A stretch of DNA of 64,000 nucleotides from NCBI RefSeq assembly GCF_900176335.1, contig NZ_FWXW01000008.1:21998-85997 (forward strand). The letters are read 5' to 3'. The notes below the pieces were generated by a model. The model was not told the DNA's origin. It was given only the letters and a program-made list of their open reading frames with translations, and did no database searches. Below are positions 1 through 7,904 of this stretch, in pieces. The position numbers and the translations under genes were made by a program. Source of the stretch: Papillibacter cinnamivorans DSM 12816 (lineage in GTDB: Bacteria > Bacillota > Clostridia > Oscillospirales > Oscillospiraceae). Every line of letters starts with the position of its first letter. Position 1 is the stretch's first letter.

Positions 1-548
1 TACAGCGCCGCCGCCATCGCGCCGAACGCATCCAATCCTCCCACAAAATCGCCGACGGCGCTGCCGATTTTCGTGGGCGGACCGTCGGGAAATCCCGTAT
101 TGTCCATGAGGCCGCTCATAGCCACGGCGATCATGTCGTAGCCCGGCCGCTGCCCGTAAGGGCCGTCCTGCCCGAAACCGGATACGGAGCACATAATGAG
201 ATCCGGTTTAATCTTGATCAGCTCTTCATACCCGAAGCCCATTTTATTGATGGCTCCCGGCTTGAAGCTTTCCACCACGACATCGGCCTGCGCGATAAAC
301 TTTTTGATGATTTCAATTGCTTCCGGTTTCCTTGTGTCCATTACGATGGATTTTTTGTTGCGGTTAAGCCACATCGCAATCAGGCTTTTCCCTTCGATAA
401 AAGGGCCGTACTGCCGGTTGTCGTCCCCGCTGGCCTTCTCAATCTTGATCACTTCCGCCCCATAATCCGCCAACATGCTGACGGCTGTCGGCGCGGCCAA
501 ATTGTTGGAAAAATCGATTACCAGCACCCCGTCAAAGATATTTGCCAT
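1..548 (-). CDS. CaiB/BaiF family III CoA-transferase (5' part, runs off left edge)
   Basis: Family III CoA-transferases move CoA between acyl groups through an aspartyl-CoA intermediate in catabolic pathways such as carnitine or oxalate use. Only about 182 N-terminal codons are present. Family signatures seen are DYGAEVIKIEK near residue 27, GDDNRQYGPF, LNRNKKSIVMD and ADVVVESFKPG. The likely catalytic Asp is in GSAVGD near residue 167. The ATG at 548 follows AGGAGGAAAAAAG. A sigma-54 promoter lies 57 bases upstream, and the divergent neighbour is a sigma-54 activator, so the gene is probably its target. The substrate cannot be told from this fragment. Confidence 0.9.
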   Translation of the reverse strand, partial: MANIFDGVLVIDFSNNLAAPTAVSMLADYGAEVIKIEKASGDDNRQYGPFIEGKSLIAMWLNRNKKSIVMDTRKPEAIEIIKKFIAQADVVVESFKPGAINKMGFGYEELIKIKPDLIMCSVSGFGQDGPYGQRPGYDMIAVAMSGLMDNTGFPDGPPTKIGSAVGDFVGGLDAFGAMAAAL

Positions 549-604
549 CTCTTTTTTCCTCCTTTATTCATGTAAGAGCACCGCTGTACAGCAACCACTA
601 AAAA

Positions 605-620
605 TGCAAGCAGTATGCCA
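605..620 (-). promoter_or_regulatory. Sigma-54 (-24/-12) promoter of the CoA-transferase gene
   Basis: On the minus strand the sequence is TGGCATACTGCTTGCA, a near-perfect match to TGGCAC-N5-TTGCW with the invariant GG and GC at the right spacing. Transcription should start near 593, about 45 bases before the ATG at 548. The divergent gene at 1000 encodes a sigma-54 activator. Confidence 0.85.
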
Positions 621-831
621 AACGTCCGGGGGAATCGGAACGCCGGAATAAACAAATTAGGCTAACACACAGCGATGCATAAATCGCCGATGCGGAATAT
701 CCTGAAACGCTTTGGCGGACAAGGGCTCCGGCCGCTTCTTACCGGCACTTTGAAATCCCGATCGAATCCCTGAAAAGCGAATATGCAGACGGATTTTCAG
801 CAAATGAAACCTCAGATTATTTTATTTGTTA

Positions 832-861
832 TTGACACAGGCGCATATCTGCGCCTATAGT
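832..861 (+). promoter_or_regulatory. Sigma-70-type promoter of the activator gene, overlapped by a dyad
   Basis: TTGACA (832-837), an 18-base spacer and TATAGT (856-861) precede the activator ATG at 1000. The spacer is almost entirely occupied by the dyad AGGCGCA-TATC-TGCGCCT (839-856). A protein bound there would block RNA polymerase, which suggests autorepression by the activator. Confidence 0.65.
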
Positions 862-962
862 TTGTATTGGAAATATTAAACAGTGCCGCACTCCCCGGGA
901 ACCAGTAGGCTTATGCACAATTGAGCCTATAAATGAATAACAGGCGCATAATTGCGCCTGTT
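839..962. promoter_or_regulatory. Three inverted repeats, candidate activator binding sites
   Basis: Site 1 (839-856) and site 3 (942-959, extended to 939-962) have identical 7-base arms AGGCGCA/TGCGCCT with 4-base spacers TATC and TAAT. Their centres are 103 bases apart, close to ten helical turns. Site 2 (906-929) is a weaker relative with arms TAGGCT/AGCCTA and a wider gap. They lie roughly 230-370 bases upstream of the sigma-54 start near 593, a plausible enhancer position, and site 1 also covers the activator's own promoter. Confidence 0.7.
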
Positions 963-999
963 ATGGTCCTTCATATTAAACCAGTAAGGGGTTGCGCTT

Positions 1000-2724
1000 A
1001 TGTCTGAGATTCAATCCGCGAATGATATGGGTATTGCTCTCGGCACTGCGTTTATTGACGATGCATTTTTCATTAAATTCGCCGACTCGCAATTCTCACA
1101 TCTGCTGCAGGTGGAACGAGCCGAGCTATTCGGGAAAAAAATATTCGAATTGTTCCCGGAAATAGACTGGCCCGCCGTTATAAAAAAAACAAATGTCGGA
1201 CACCGGATCTGCCGGGAAAACGGTCAGATACTGATTGTCAATTTCATTAAGATCCTGATCAAATCTCAGCTGGAATATCTCATCGTATTGCAGGACAATA
1301 CATACGGTGAAAACATCGTAGAACAGTACAATTTTCTAAACAAGCAGTTTCAGGGTTTTACTCAAATGCTGGACAGGCTGTCGGACGGCGTCTATATCTG
1401 CGATGCGAGCGGATGGCCGATATACTGGAACGAAGCCTTTACCGCTTTGTCCGGTCTGGACAGCGACTATCTGAAGAATAAGACGATTTATGATGCGCTG
1501 AGAAAGGGGATCGTCAACAATTCCTGCGTGCTGCCCGTTCTGGAGACACAGCAGCCGGATTCCGCCTGCATTACCTATCCCTCCGGGAAAACATGCCTGG
1601 CTTCCGGTTTCCCCATATTTGTCGACGGAAAGCTGGCGATGGCGTTTGGGATCGTACGGGACCTGACAGAGCTTATCCTGTTGCAGAAGCAGCTGGAAAA
1701 GCAAAAATACCTGACGATGACATACCGGAATAAATTGCTGGAGGTCGAATCAAAAATCTCCAACAAATATTCGTTCGTAACCCACAGCAAGGCTATGAAG
1801 GATATTTATAACGAGGTCCTGCGGGTCTCGGAGGTGGACTGCCCGATTTTACTCCGGGGGGAGACCGGCGTCGGGAAGGATTTTCTGGCAAAGTTCATCC
1901 ATGATATTTCAAAATCCAGCAGAGAAGGGAAAATCATCAGCATCAACTGCGGCGCGATACCCGAAAATCTGATTGAATCAGAGCTCTTCGGCTATGAAAA
2001 AGGCGCTTTTACGGGTGCAAAAAAAGAAGGCAAGGCCGGTTTGTTCGAGCTGGCCAATAACGGAACCGCCGTTCTGGATGAAATCGGAGATATGCCTCTT
2101 CATCTTCAGATCAAGCTGCTCAATTGTATCCAGGACAAAGGGTTTTTCAGGGTCGGCGGAACACAGGTTGTCAATTTCAACGCGCGGATTATCGCCACAA
2201 CCAATACGGACCTGGAAAAGCTGATCGATCAGGGAAAGTTCCGGCTGGATCTCTATTACCGCCTGAACGTGATCACCATTGAGATCCCGCCTTTACGGGA
2301 ACGCAGGGACGATATCCTGCCCATCGCCCAGAAATTCCTGGACGAATTCAACAGGAAATATAACAGGACCTGTTATTATTCTCCGGAATCCATAGGCTTT
2401 TTATTAAATTACAGCTGGCCCGGAAACATCCGGGAATTGAAAAACGTTATCGAACGGGTCGTAATCATGTGCAAGCAGGACTCCATCGAGCTTCGCGCCT
2501 TCGAAAAGAGCACAAAAGCCACCATTTACAGCCTGCACCCGTATCTGAATATCAAGACGACAAATATTGAGGAATGCCAGGCGCTGAAATATCAGACGGA
2601 GATGTTCGAGGCGTCCTATATCAAGGACTGCCTGAATTCTCAAAAAACTCTGGAGGACGCGGCGGTTTATCTCGGCATAGACCGCTCCACCCTGGTCCGG
2701 AAAAAGAAAAAATACAAGCTTTAA
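1000..2724 (+). CDS. PAS-domain sigma-54-dependent transcriptional activator
   Basis: Bacterial enhancer-binding protein that uses ATP hydrolysis to open sigma-54 promoters. The N-terminal 230 residues hold one or two PAS-like sensor regions (for example RLSDGVYICDASGWPIYW). The AAA+ domain spans about 258-495, with Walker A GETGVGKD near 287, the sigma-54 contact loop GAFTGA near 335 and Walker B VLDEIG near 357. A Fis-type helix-turn-helix ends the protein (LEDAAVYLGIDRSTLVRKK). The PAS region implies a small-molecule or redox signal; the ligand is unknown. It is divergent from a CoA-transferase with a sigma-54 promoter. Length 574 aa is normal for the family. Confidence 0.93.
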   Translation: MSEIQSANDMGIALGTAFIDDAFFIKFADSQFSHLLQVERAELFGKKIFELFPEIDWPAVIKKTNVGHRICRENGQILIVNFIKILIKSQLEYLIVLQDNTYGENIVEQYNFLNKQFQGFTQMLDRLSDGVYICDASGWPIYWNEAFTALSGLDSDYLKNKTIYDALRKGIVNNSCVLPVLETQQPDSACITYPSGKTCLASGFPIFVDGKLAMAFGIVRDLTELILLQKQLEKQKYLTMTYRNKLLEVESKISNKYSFVTHSKAMKDIYNEVLRVSEVDCPILLRGETGVGKDFLAKFIHDISKSSREGKIISINCGAIPENLIESELFGYEKGAFTGAKKEGKAGLFELANNGTAVLDEIGDMPLHLQIKLLNCIQDKGFFRVGGTQVVNFNARIIATTNTDLEKLIDQGKFRLDLYYRLNVITIEIPPLRERRDDILPIAQKFLDEFNRKYNRTCYYSPESIGFLLNYSWPGNIRELKNVIERVVIMCKQDSIELRAFEKSTKATIYSLHPYLNIKTTNIEECQALKYQTEMFEASYIKDCLNSQKTLEDAAVYLGIDRSTLVRKKKKYKL

Positions 2725-2892
2725 AGAATATAAGCTTTTAGAGGTCTCCATAGGGGCGGCAATACCGGATTGTACCGTTTTTTAACCCGCAGCCTCTTTT
2801 GAGCCGCGCTGCGCCTTTGCATAATCGCCGCCGCAAACGAAAATACTGAGGTTGAATCATCGATCACAAATCGGCAAAGGAAGCGCTTTGAT

Positions 2893-3294
2893 ATGAATGA
2901 GATTATAGCTTTTATCGAGAGGAACAAGCTGGGCAGCCTCGCCACCTGCGACGGGGAAAAGGCGGACATAAGGCCCTTTGAATTGGTGTTCCACAGCGAC
3001 AGGGGATTATTCTTCTATACTTCGGACGGAGAAGACGTGTACAGGCAGCTGCGCGAAAACCCCAACATCGCCTTCTGCGCAACGGACCGGAACTATAATT
3101 ACACGAAGATCACCGGTTCCGTTTCCTTCAGCGACAGCGACGCGGACAAGGCAAAGATCCTTTCAAACAGCCAATTCGCCAAAGAGGTATTCGCGGGTTC
3201 CGGCACGGAAGACATGAAGGTCTTTTTCCTGCCCCACGCCTCCTGCATGCTGCATTATCACGCGGACGGCAAAGCCGTTCCCTGGCAGTTTTGA
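2893..3294 (+). CDS. Pyridoxamine-5'-phosphate-oxidase-like FMN-binding split-barrel protein
   Basis: 133-residue single-domain member of the PNPOx-like split-barrel group. The order IAFIERNKLGSLATC, RPFELVFHSDRGLFFYT, VYRQLRENPNIAFCA and ITGSVSF matches the conserved strands of small clostridial members. These usually bind FMN or related cofactors as dimers, and their substrates are mostly unknown. The ATG follows AAAGGAAG. It is monocistronic and closed by a hairpin at 3328. It is unlikely to be a true PdxH, because it is much shorter. The 168-base gap upstream shows nothing clear. Confidence 0.85.
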   Translation: MNEIIAFIERNKLGSLATCDGEKADIRPFELVFHSDRGLFFYTSDGEDVYRQLRENPNIAFCATDRNYNYTKITGSVSFSDSDADKAKILSNSQFAKEVFAGSGTEDMKVFFLPHASCMLHYHADGKAVPWQF

Positions 3295-3327
3295 AGCAGA
3301 ATACCCATCGGATCCGGTTCATCGCGG

Positions 3328-3360
3328 CAGCCTGCGGACTATTCCGCGGGCTGTTTTTTA
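3328..3360 (+). terminator. Intrinsic terminator after the split-barrel gene
   Basis: Stem CAGCCTGCGGA / TCCGCGGGCTG (one mismatch) with loop CTAT, followed by six T residues. Confidence 0.8.
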
Positions 3361-3383
3361 TAGGAAAAAATGCCAATAAGCAA

Positions 3384-3413
3384 TTGACATTAAATGCTAA
3401 TCCGTAATAGTAT
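3384..3413 (+). promoter_or_regulatory. Possible promoter of the SLH surface protein gene
   Basis: TTGACA (3384-3389), an 18-base spacer and TAGTAT (3408-3413) sit 300 bases upstream of the start at 3713. The remaining leader (3414-3712) contains no convincing gene or known riboswitch. Only short open frames are present there. Confidence 0.4.
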
Positions 3414-3712
3414 TAGAGATAAGAATAAGTCGAAAAAGGGTGTGATATGTCGCATGAATTGGAATCCTGAACCGAACACTTCCGGATAGCACCCCTCTCT
3501 CAACTTCTTAATCCTGCGCAATCGGATTTTATTTCGCGTCCCCCTTTTTACGCAGCTTTTTCCGGGGTAATCCGGCGCGGCAGAGGCTCCTGCGCAATAT
3601 GACGGCAATCTTCCTGAAACCGAATGACATCGTCTATACGGATCTTACACCGGGCATTTTGGAGGCCAACCCAAAATTCTGATCTGGAATGATCGAGAAG
3701 GAATTGAGAGAG

Positions 3713-6700
3713 ATGAAAGAAAGATTGAAAAAGGCGATTTCTATCCTTCTGACGGCGGCGATGCTGATCGTCCTGCTGCCGGCCATGAGCATACCCGCGG
3801 GAGCGGAAGTAATCGGCAGCGACTATACCGCGACGGTCGTTTTTAAAGATTCCGGGAACAATCCGGGGTCGGGTTACGCTGTGGTGCTTAAGCAGGGCGA
3901 CCTGAGCTTTGATCTGACCGAAAGTTCGACCACAAAGGGTACATACACCGCCTCCGTTCCCGCCGGGACATATGACATTTACGCCGGCGGCACGGACACC
4001 GAAGAGGACATCACGGTGGACAGCAGCGGCGGCAGCGCGACGGTGGACTGCACCCCTTCCCTTACGGCCACGGGCAACAGCGGCAACTATGTTGAGCTCT
4101 CCTGGAAAACCTACAGCACAACCGGCCACTATATGGTCTATCAGAAGGATAACGGCGAGGACGCCAGCCAGTATCAGACGATACCCGTCAGCGTGAACAT
4201 AAAGGTCCTGAACGTATACCCCGATGCCGCCGGTTCCGACGGTCTTCAGGGCTGGATGAACACTTCAACTTCGGGAAGCGACACCGTGGGCAGCCCGACG
4301 GTGGACGGCGTCAAATACACGATGACGGTGGATAAAATCGATATCACGACTTTCAACAGCACTCCTGCCACATATCTTTATAAGAACTCCGACGGAAGCT
4401 ACAATTACGACGTCATCTACTTCGGAGCATGGGATTCCAATAACGGCAGAGATCTGTCCGCTTCCGCCGCAAACGTCGTGGGCACTTTCATCCAGTACGG
4501 CGGCGGCTGCCTGTTCGGGCACGACACGGCCTATTACGGACACAGCAATTTTTACGGGCTTGCGTCATCCTATATGAATATGCTCAGCAGCTCGGGCATC
4601 GGGTTTTACGGCAGCAGTTCAGGCAGCAGTACCGTATTGGTGCTGAAAAACGGCCTTCTGACGAATTTCCCCTATAAGCTGACCGGCGATCTCGTTGTGC
4701 CCGCGTGCCATTCCACAGACCAGTTCGCCATGGGCGACGTCTGGATGAACTTCGAAGCCGTCAATTTAAGCAGCGGCTGGAATGTTGTGCACACAGAATA
4801 CGCCTACCAGACGGGCACGAACAATTTTTACCTGACGACCTGGAACAACTGCGCAATGATCCAGACCGGGCACAGCGGCGGCAATTCCTCCGCCGACGAG
4901 CAGAAAATCCTCACCAACACGCTCTATTACCTGGCGCAGATCACGAAGGAAAAATCGGCCAGCGATCATATGTCTCAGGATTTCGCCTCGCCGGACGCCG
5001 TCAGTTCGGGCAGCGTAAGCTCCGCCGCGTCTGGGACCGACGGTGAAATCATCCGCTGGACCGCCTCGGACGACAACGGCAGCATTTACAATTATTATCT
5101 CAAGGAAGTATCCCAGGACGGGAGCAGTTCTCTCCTCTCCCCAACGACAAACGCGACGGTCACCACGGGCGTATCCGGCTACTATGTGCTTGTGGATACG
5201 AATGCGACCGCGAGCGCGAGCACCGTTAAAAGCAGCGGCACAAAAGTGACCGGAACCTCCTATACCAAGACCGGGCTGACGAACGGCACCACTTACTATG
5301 CCCATATCGTGACGGTGGACGGCAACGACAACCTGTCCGGCGTGACCACGGCCTCCTTCGCCTATGTGACGCCCGGTCTGTCGGCAGCCGCCGGCACTTC
5401 CCCGCTCGCGGAGGCGAACCTCAACGGCAACAGCCTCGCGGTCACGCTCACGGGCACGACCTTCGCGGACGGCACCCTTTCGGCCTCCAATTTCACTCTG
5501 AACAACAAGCCGGCGGGCTTAAGCGTCGGAAGCGTCTCCTATACGGACGCGACCCATTGCACGGTGAACCTTGCATATGACGGCTCCGTATTCGGCAGCG
5601 TGAGCAATTTCAGCCTCACCATCGCGGGTTCCGAGCTGAACTCCGGCAGCAGCCTTACCTCCGGGACGCTGGCGATCACGGCAAAGCTGCACGGCACGGC
5701 GAAGATCAGCGGAACCGCCGCCTACGGGCAGGAGCTTACGGCGTCGGTTGAAAACTGCAACAGCACGGGCACCCTTTCCTACCAATGGCTGCGCGGCGGC
5801 GCGGAAATTTCCGGCGCGACGGGGCAGCGCTATACCCTGACCGCGGACGATATCGGCAGGGAGATATCGGTCCAGGCAGACAGCAGCGTTGAGACGGACG
5901 GCCCGCTGGTAAGCTCCTCTGTAACGGTGGCAAAAGCCGACTGCGGGACGGTCACGGGCATCGCGCCCGTCCTGTCTTCCAAAACCGTCCGGAGCATCAC
6001 CGTAATCCAGGTCGCCGGCTACGAATACGCCGTCGTCGCCCATGGAGCGGCGGTCCCCTCCGCCGGCTGGCAGGACAGCAATGTGTTTACCACCCTGTCG
6101 CCGGGCAGGGATTACGACGTCTACCAGCGGGTGAAGGAGACGGCGACGGTCAAGGCTTCGGCCCCCAGCGACGCGCTGGGCGTGACGACCGATTATTGGC
6201 TCAGCGATACGGACAACAGCGCGAAGGCAGAGCTGGACGGGCAGTCGCAGGACGCGGGCACGCAGGAGACCTCCACGGGCTCGGACGGCAGGATAACGAC
6301 GACGGTGACCGTGGATGAAGACAAGATGAGGAGCATCCTCGAATCGGCGGAGACCGGCGACACCGTTACGCTTCCCATAACCGGCGATTCGGATGCGGTG
6401 AGAGGCAGGCTGACGGGGCAGACGGTAAAGGACATGGAAAACAAGTCCGCGACCCTGGCCGTCCAGACCGATTCGGCCATCTACAGGCTGCCCGCCGAGC
6501 AGATCGATATCGCGAGTATCTCCCGGCAGTTCGGCGAGGACATTTCGCTCTCCGACATCGACGTAACAGTGGAGATCTCCGTACCGTCGGCAGAGACGGC
6601 GGCGGTGGTGGAAAGCGCTGCGGAGGACGGCGGCTTTACCCTCATGGTCCCGGCGGTGGAATTCACCATAAGCTGCGAGTATAACGGGCGGACCATTCCG

Positions 6701-7468
6701 GTGAGCAGTTTCAACGCCTATGTGGAGCGGCTGATCCGGATCCCCGATGGCGTCGACCCCAATAAAATAACCACCGGCGTCGTGGTCGAGCCGAACGGGA
6801 CGACCCATCACGTGCCGACGCAGGTGACCGTGATCGACGGAGTATACTACGCCAGGATCAACAGCCTGACCAACAGCACCTACGCTCTGGTCTGGCACCC
6901 CATCGAGTTTAACGACGCGGAAGGCCACTGGGCGAAGGACGCAATCAACAACATGGGCTCGCGCATGGTCCTGTACGGCGTGGGCGGCAATACTTTCGAG
7001 CCCGACCGATCCATGACCCGCGCGGAATTCGCCGCGGCGGTAGTGCGGGCCCTGGGCCTTGAGCCGGGCACCGGCTCCGTCAGCTTCAGCGACGTGGGCG
7101 AGAACGACTGGTTCCTCCCCTATGCCCAGACGGCGGCTTCCTACGGCATCATCAAAGGATACCCCGACGGGGCCTTCGGTCCGAACGACACGATCACCCG
7201 CGAACAGGCGATGGCCATACTGTCTCGGGCAATGACGATCACCGGCCTGGACGCGGAGCTTACCTCCGGCGATGTCGGCGCCCTTCTGGGCGCCTACGCG
7301 GACAGCGCGGAGGTCTCCGCCTACGCCGAGGACAGCGTCGCAGTCTGCCTGAAAACCGGCATCGTGAACGGCAGAAGCAGCACCGCGATAGCGCCGCGGG
7401 AAAGCGTTACCCGCGCGGAGGTGGCCGTCATGATCCAAAGGCTGCTGCAAAAGTCGGAACTGATCTAA
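3713..7468 (+). CDS. Large secreted surface protein with three C-terminal SLH domains
   Basis: 1251 residues. The chosen ATG at 3713 gives a textbook signal peptide (MKERLKKAISILLTAAMLIV, cleavage near AGAEV) behind AAGGA; an in-frame ATG at 3689 has a worse context. After the signal come a beta-sandwich module (about 30-110) and a 300-residue domain with QYGGGCLFGHDTAYYGH and ACHSTDQFAMGDVW, which resembles uncharacterised domains of clostridial surface proteins. A fibronectin-III-like stretch, an Ig-like module (TLSYQWLRGGAEISG) and a threonine-rich region follow. The three SLH repeats (about 1070-1250, e.g. DAEGHWAKDAI) should bind secondary cell-wall polymer. Function beyond wall attachment is unknown. 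Confidence 0.88.
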   Translation: MKERLKKAISILLTAAMLIVLLPAMSIPAGAEVIGSDYTATVVFKDSGNNPGSGYAVVLKQGDLSFDLTESSTTKGTYTASVPAGTYDIYAGGTDTEEDITVDSSGGSATVDCTPSLTATGNSGNYVELSWKTYSTTGHYMVYQKDNGEDASQYQTIPVSVNIKVLNVYPDAAGSDGLQGWMNTSTSGSDTVGSPTVDGVKYTMTVDKIDITTFNSTPATYLYKNSDGSYNYDVIYFGAWDSNNGRDLSASAANVVGTFIQYGGGCLFGHDTAYYGHSNFYGLASSYMNMLSSSGIGFYGSSSGSSTVLVLKNGLLTNFPYKLTGDLVVPACHSTDQFAMGDVWMNFEAVNLSSGWNVVHTEYAYQTGTNNFYLTTWNNCAMIQTGHSGGNSSADEQKILTNTLYYLAQITKEKSASDHMSQDFASPDAVSSGSVSSAASGTDGEIIRWTASDDNGSIYNYYLKEVSQDGSSSLLSPTTNATVTTGVSGYYVLVDTNATASASTVKSSGTKVTGTSYTKTGLTNGTTYYAHIVTVDGNDNLSGVTTASFAYVTPGLSAAAGTSPLAEANLNGNSLAVTLTGTTFADGTLSASNFTLNNKPAGLSVGSVSYTDATHCTVNLAYDGSVFGSVSNFSLTIAGSELNSGSSLTSGTLAITAKLHGTAKISGTAAYGQELTASVENCNSTGTLSYQWLRGGAEISGATGQRYTLTADDIGREISVQADSSVETDGPLVSSSVTVAKADCGTVTGIAPVLSSKTVRSITVIQVAGYEYAVVAHGAAVPSAGWQDSNVFTTLSPGRDYDVYQRVKETATVKASAPSDALGVTTDYWLSDTDNSAKAELDGQSQDAGTQETSTGSDGRITTTVTVDEDKMRSILESAETGDTVTLPITGDSDAVRGRLTGQTVKDMENKSATLAVQTDSAIYRLPAEQIDIASISRQFGEDISLSDIDVTVEISVPSAETAAVVESAAEDGGFTLMVPAVEFTISCEYNGRTIPVSSFNAYVERLIRIPDGVDPNKITTGVVVEPNGTTHHVPTQVTVIDGVYYARINSLTNSTYALVWHPIEFNDAEGHWAKDAINNMGSRMVLYGVGGNTFEPDRSMTRAEFAAAVVRALGLEPGTGSVSFSDVGENDWFLPYAQTAASYGIIKGYPDGAFGPNDTITREQAMAILSRAMTITGLDAELTSGDVGALLGAYADSAEVSAYAEDSVAVCLKTGIVNGRSSTAIAPRESVTRAEVAVMIQRLLQKSELI

Positions 7469-7487
7469 AACGGATATCCGCACAAAA

Positions 7488-7530
7488 GGACCTGCGAAAC
7501 ACCGGAAGTGTTTCGCAGGTCCCTTTATTT
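7488..7530 (+). terminator. Intrinsic terminator of the SLH gene
   Basis: Perfect 15-base stem (7488-7502 with 7508-7522), loop CGGAA, followed by a T-rich run. Confidence 0.9.
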
Positions 7531-7550
7531 CTCCGAAAAAGCCTTCTTTT

Positions 7551-7766
7551 CTGCGGGACCGGGGGCTGTATATCGCTGAAAAGCTGGGCCTGGAGGCCTG
7601 GGGCGTCCCCTCCGACCTGCGGGACTATCCCGGCCAGTTCTACCGCGAAGCCAGGGAAATCCTCGCCCGGGCCAAGGACTTCGTCGCCGTCCTCTTCATG
7701 CCCCGCCCCACCTATCTCGGCGCCTCCATCTCCATCACCGGCAGCGGGGATGCTACGGATGGGTAG
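7551..7766 (+). pseudogene. C-terminal remnant of a SanA/YdcF-type (DUF218) membrane protein gene
   Basis: Open frame without a start, ending at the TAG 7764-7766. It reads GLYIAEKLGLEAWGVPSD, then DYPGQFYREAREILARAKDF and PRPTYLGASISI. This matches the C-terminal third of SanA-like vancomycin-high-temperature-exclusion proteins, where PRPTxLG is typical. The N-terminal two thirds are absent, and the fragment sits directly behind the terminator of the SLH gene. It is best explained as a deletion relic at the edge of the accessory patch that follows. 7767-7904 shows nothing further. Confidence 0.65.
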
Positions 7767-7904
7767 GGGAATAAAAGTTTGATTCTCAATCTGTACTAAA
7801 AAGAATGAGCGACTTTCGGTAACTTATTCCTGCCTACAGTAAAGAATTTTTATATATCGCTTAAATTAAAGGCTCTGGATTTTAACGTCCAAAGCCTTTA
7901 AACG

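Noticed and set aside
5519..7483. 654-codon open frame on the minus strand
   Set aside because: It is antisense to the SLH gene in GC-rich sequence. The translation is low-complexity Arg/Gly/Val without domains, and the SLH frame has clear signal peptide and SLH repeats.
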